This document shows positions 5,482 through 6,035 of a stretch of 6,035 bases of DNA, piece after piece. The notes under the pieces are model-generated. The model did not search any database. It saw only the letters and a program-made list of their open reading frames with translations, and was not told the origin of the DNA. The stretch comes from Blastococcus sp. (GTDB lineage: Bacteria; Actinomycetota; Actinomycetes; Mycobacteriales; Geodermatophilaceae). Numbering within the stretch: the first letter of the stretch is position 1; every line of letters begins with the position of its first letter. Made by a program: the position numbers and the translations under genes. The DNA is taken from contig JAOPUS010000234.1 in assembly GCA_025963345.1 (NCBI GenBank), forward strand, positions 1 to 6,035, given 5' to 3'.

Positions 5482-6035
5482 GCCTTCTCCAACCACTCCG
5501 CGCGCTCGTCGGTGGCCAGGGCGGCGACCTCGGCGGCCAGCCCCGGATGGTCGGCGAGGCCACGCTGGGTCTCCAGCAGGGCCGTGGCCTCGGCGCGGGC
5601 CGTGGCGATGAGCTCCTCGTCCTCCAGCAGCGACAGCAGCCGGATACCCGAGCGCGTGCCGGACTGCGCGGCACCGAGCACGTCGCCTTCCCGGCGCGTC
5701 TCGAGGTCGAGGCGGGCGAGCTCGAAGCCGTCGGAGGTCGCGGCGACCGCAGCGAGCCGCTGCCCGGTGGAGGAGGCCGTCGGTGCATCCGTGACGAGCA
5801 GGCAGAGGCCGGGATGCTTGCCCCGGGCGACGCGGCCACGCAGTTGGTGCAGCTGGCTCACGCCGAAGCGGTCGGCGTCGAGCACGACCATGACGGTGGC
5901 GTTCGGGACGTCGACGCCGACCTCGACCACCGTCGTGGCCACGAGGACGTCGATCTCCCCGGCGGCGAAGGCCCGCATCCGGGCGTCCTTCTCCTCCGGG
6001 CTGAGCCGGCCGTGCAGGACGTCGAGACGGAGGCC
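5478..6035 (-). CDS. recG: ATP-dependent DNA helicase RecG, C-terminal 185 residues (runs off right edge)
   Basis: RecG is a superfamily 2 helicase that remodels stalled replication forks and branched DNA. This piece covers the end of the second helicase domain and the C-terminal domain. It begins in the strand leading to LHGRLSPEEKDARM, has motif V as ATTVVEVGVDVPNATVMVV (33-51), then motif VI SQLHQLRGRVARGKHPGLC (60-78). It ends with the RecG-specific helical region LETRREGDVLGAAQSGTRS and IRLLSLLEDEELIATARAEA. The LE-R-EGDVLGA-QSG form separates RecG from the Mfd and PriA relatives. Motif VI has Ala70 where most RecG proteins have Gly (RVGRG). The stop is followed by rsmD after 10 nt. The wedge domain, Walker A and DEAH-like motifs are beyond the window. 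Confidence 0.96.
   Translation of the reverse strand, partial: GLRLDVLHGRLSPEEKDARMRAFAAGEIDVLVATTVVEVGVDVPNATVMVVLDADRFGVSQLHQLRGRVARGKHPGLCLLVTDAPTASSTGQRLAAVAATSDGFELARLDLETRREGDVLGAAQSGTRSGIRLLSLLEDEELIATARAEATALLETQRGLADHPGLAAEVAALATDERAEWLEKA

Overview
The window is a compact, very GC-rich stretch of a bacterial chromosome. Every convincing gene lies on the minus strand. The products closely match the forms found in high-GC Actinobacteria: a DivIVA-like SepIVA protein, the N-terminus of an actinobacterial Smc, and the order recG-rsmD-coaD-sepIVA-DUF177-rpmF-rnc-mutM-acyP-smc. Several genes start with GTG. A free-living actinomycete, perhaps of the Geodermatophilaceae or Frankia type, is the best guess. 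The lineage is inferred from protein character and gene order, not from a database match.

Layout in the direction of transcription, from right to left. Block 1 (6035 to 3766) holds the C-terminal part of recG (DNA repair helicase), rsmD (16S rRNA m2G966 methyltransferase), coaD (phosphopantetheine adenylyltransferase, CoA synthesis) and sepIVA (septation coiled-coil protein). These genes are 10 nt apart or overlap by 4 nt, so they are probably co-transcribed and translationally coupled. A gap of about 130 nt follows, with a 6-bp stem-loop and a possible -10 box. Block 2 (3633 to 868) holds a DUF177/YceD protein, rpmF (ribosomal protein L32, zinc-binding type), rnc (RNase III), mutM/fpg (8-oxoguanine glycosylase) and acyP (acylphosphatase), again nearly gapless apart from an uncertain rnc start. 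A second gap of about 150 nt leads to Block 3: an unrecognised 63-residue leucine-zipper protein and the start of smc, which runs off the left edge.

Functionally the region groups ribosome production (rsmD, yceD, rpmF, rnc), genome maintenance (recG, mutM, smc), cell division (sepIVA) and CoA supply (coaD). It is core chromosome. I see no mobile element, CRISPR array, tRNA, rRNA, toxin-antitoxin pair or defence cassette, and no new multi-gene system. The points most worth a second look are the 11-residue repeat register of SepIVA, the small zipper ORF before smc, and a five-codon ORF with a good ribosome binding site that bridges recG and rsmD.
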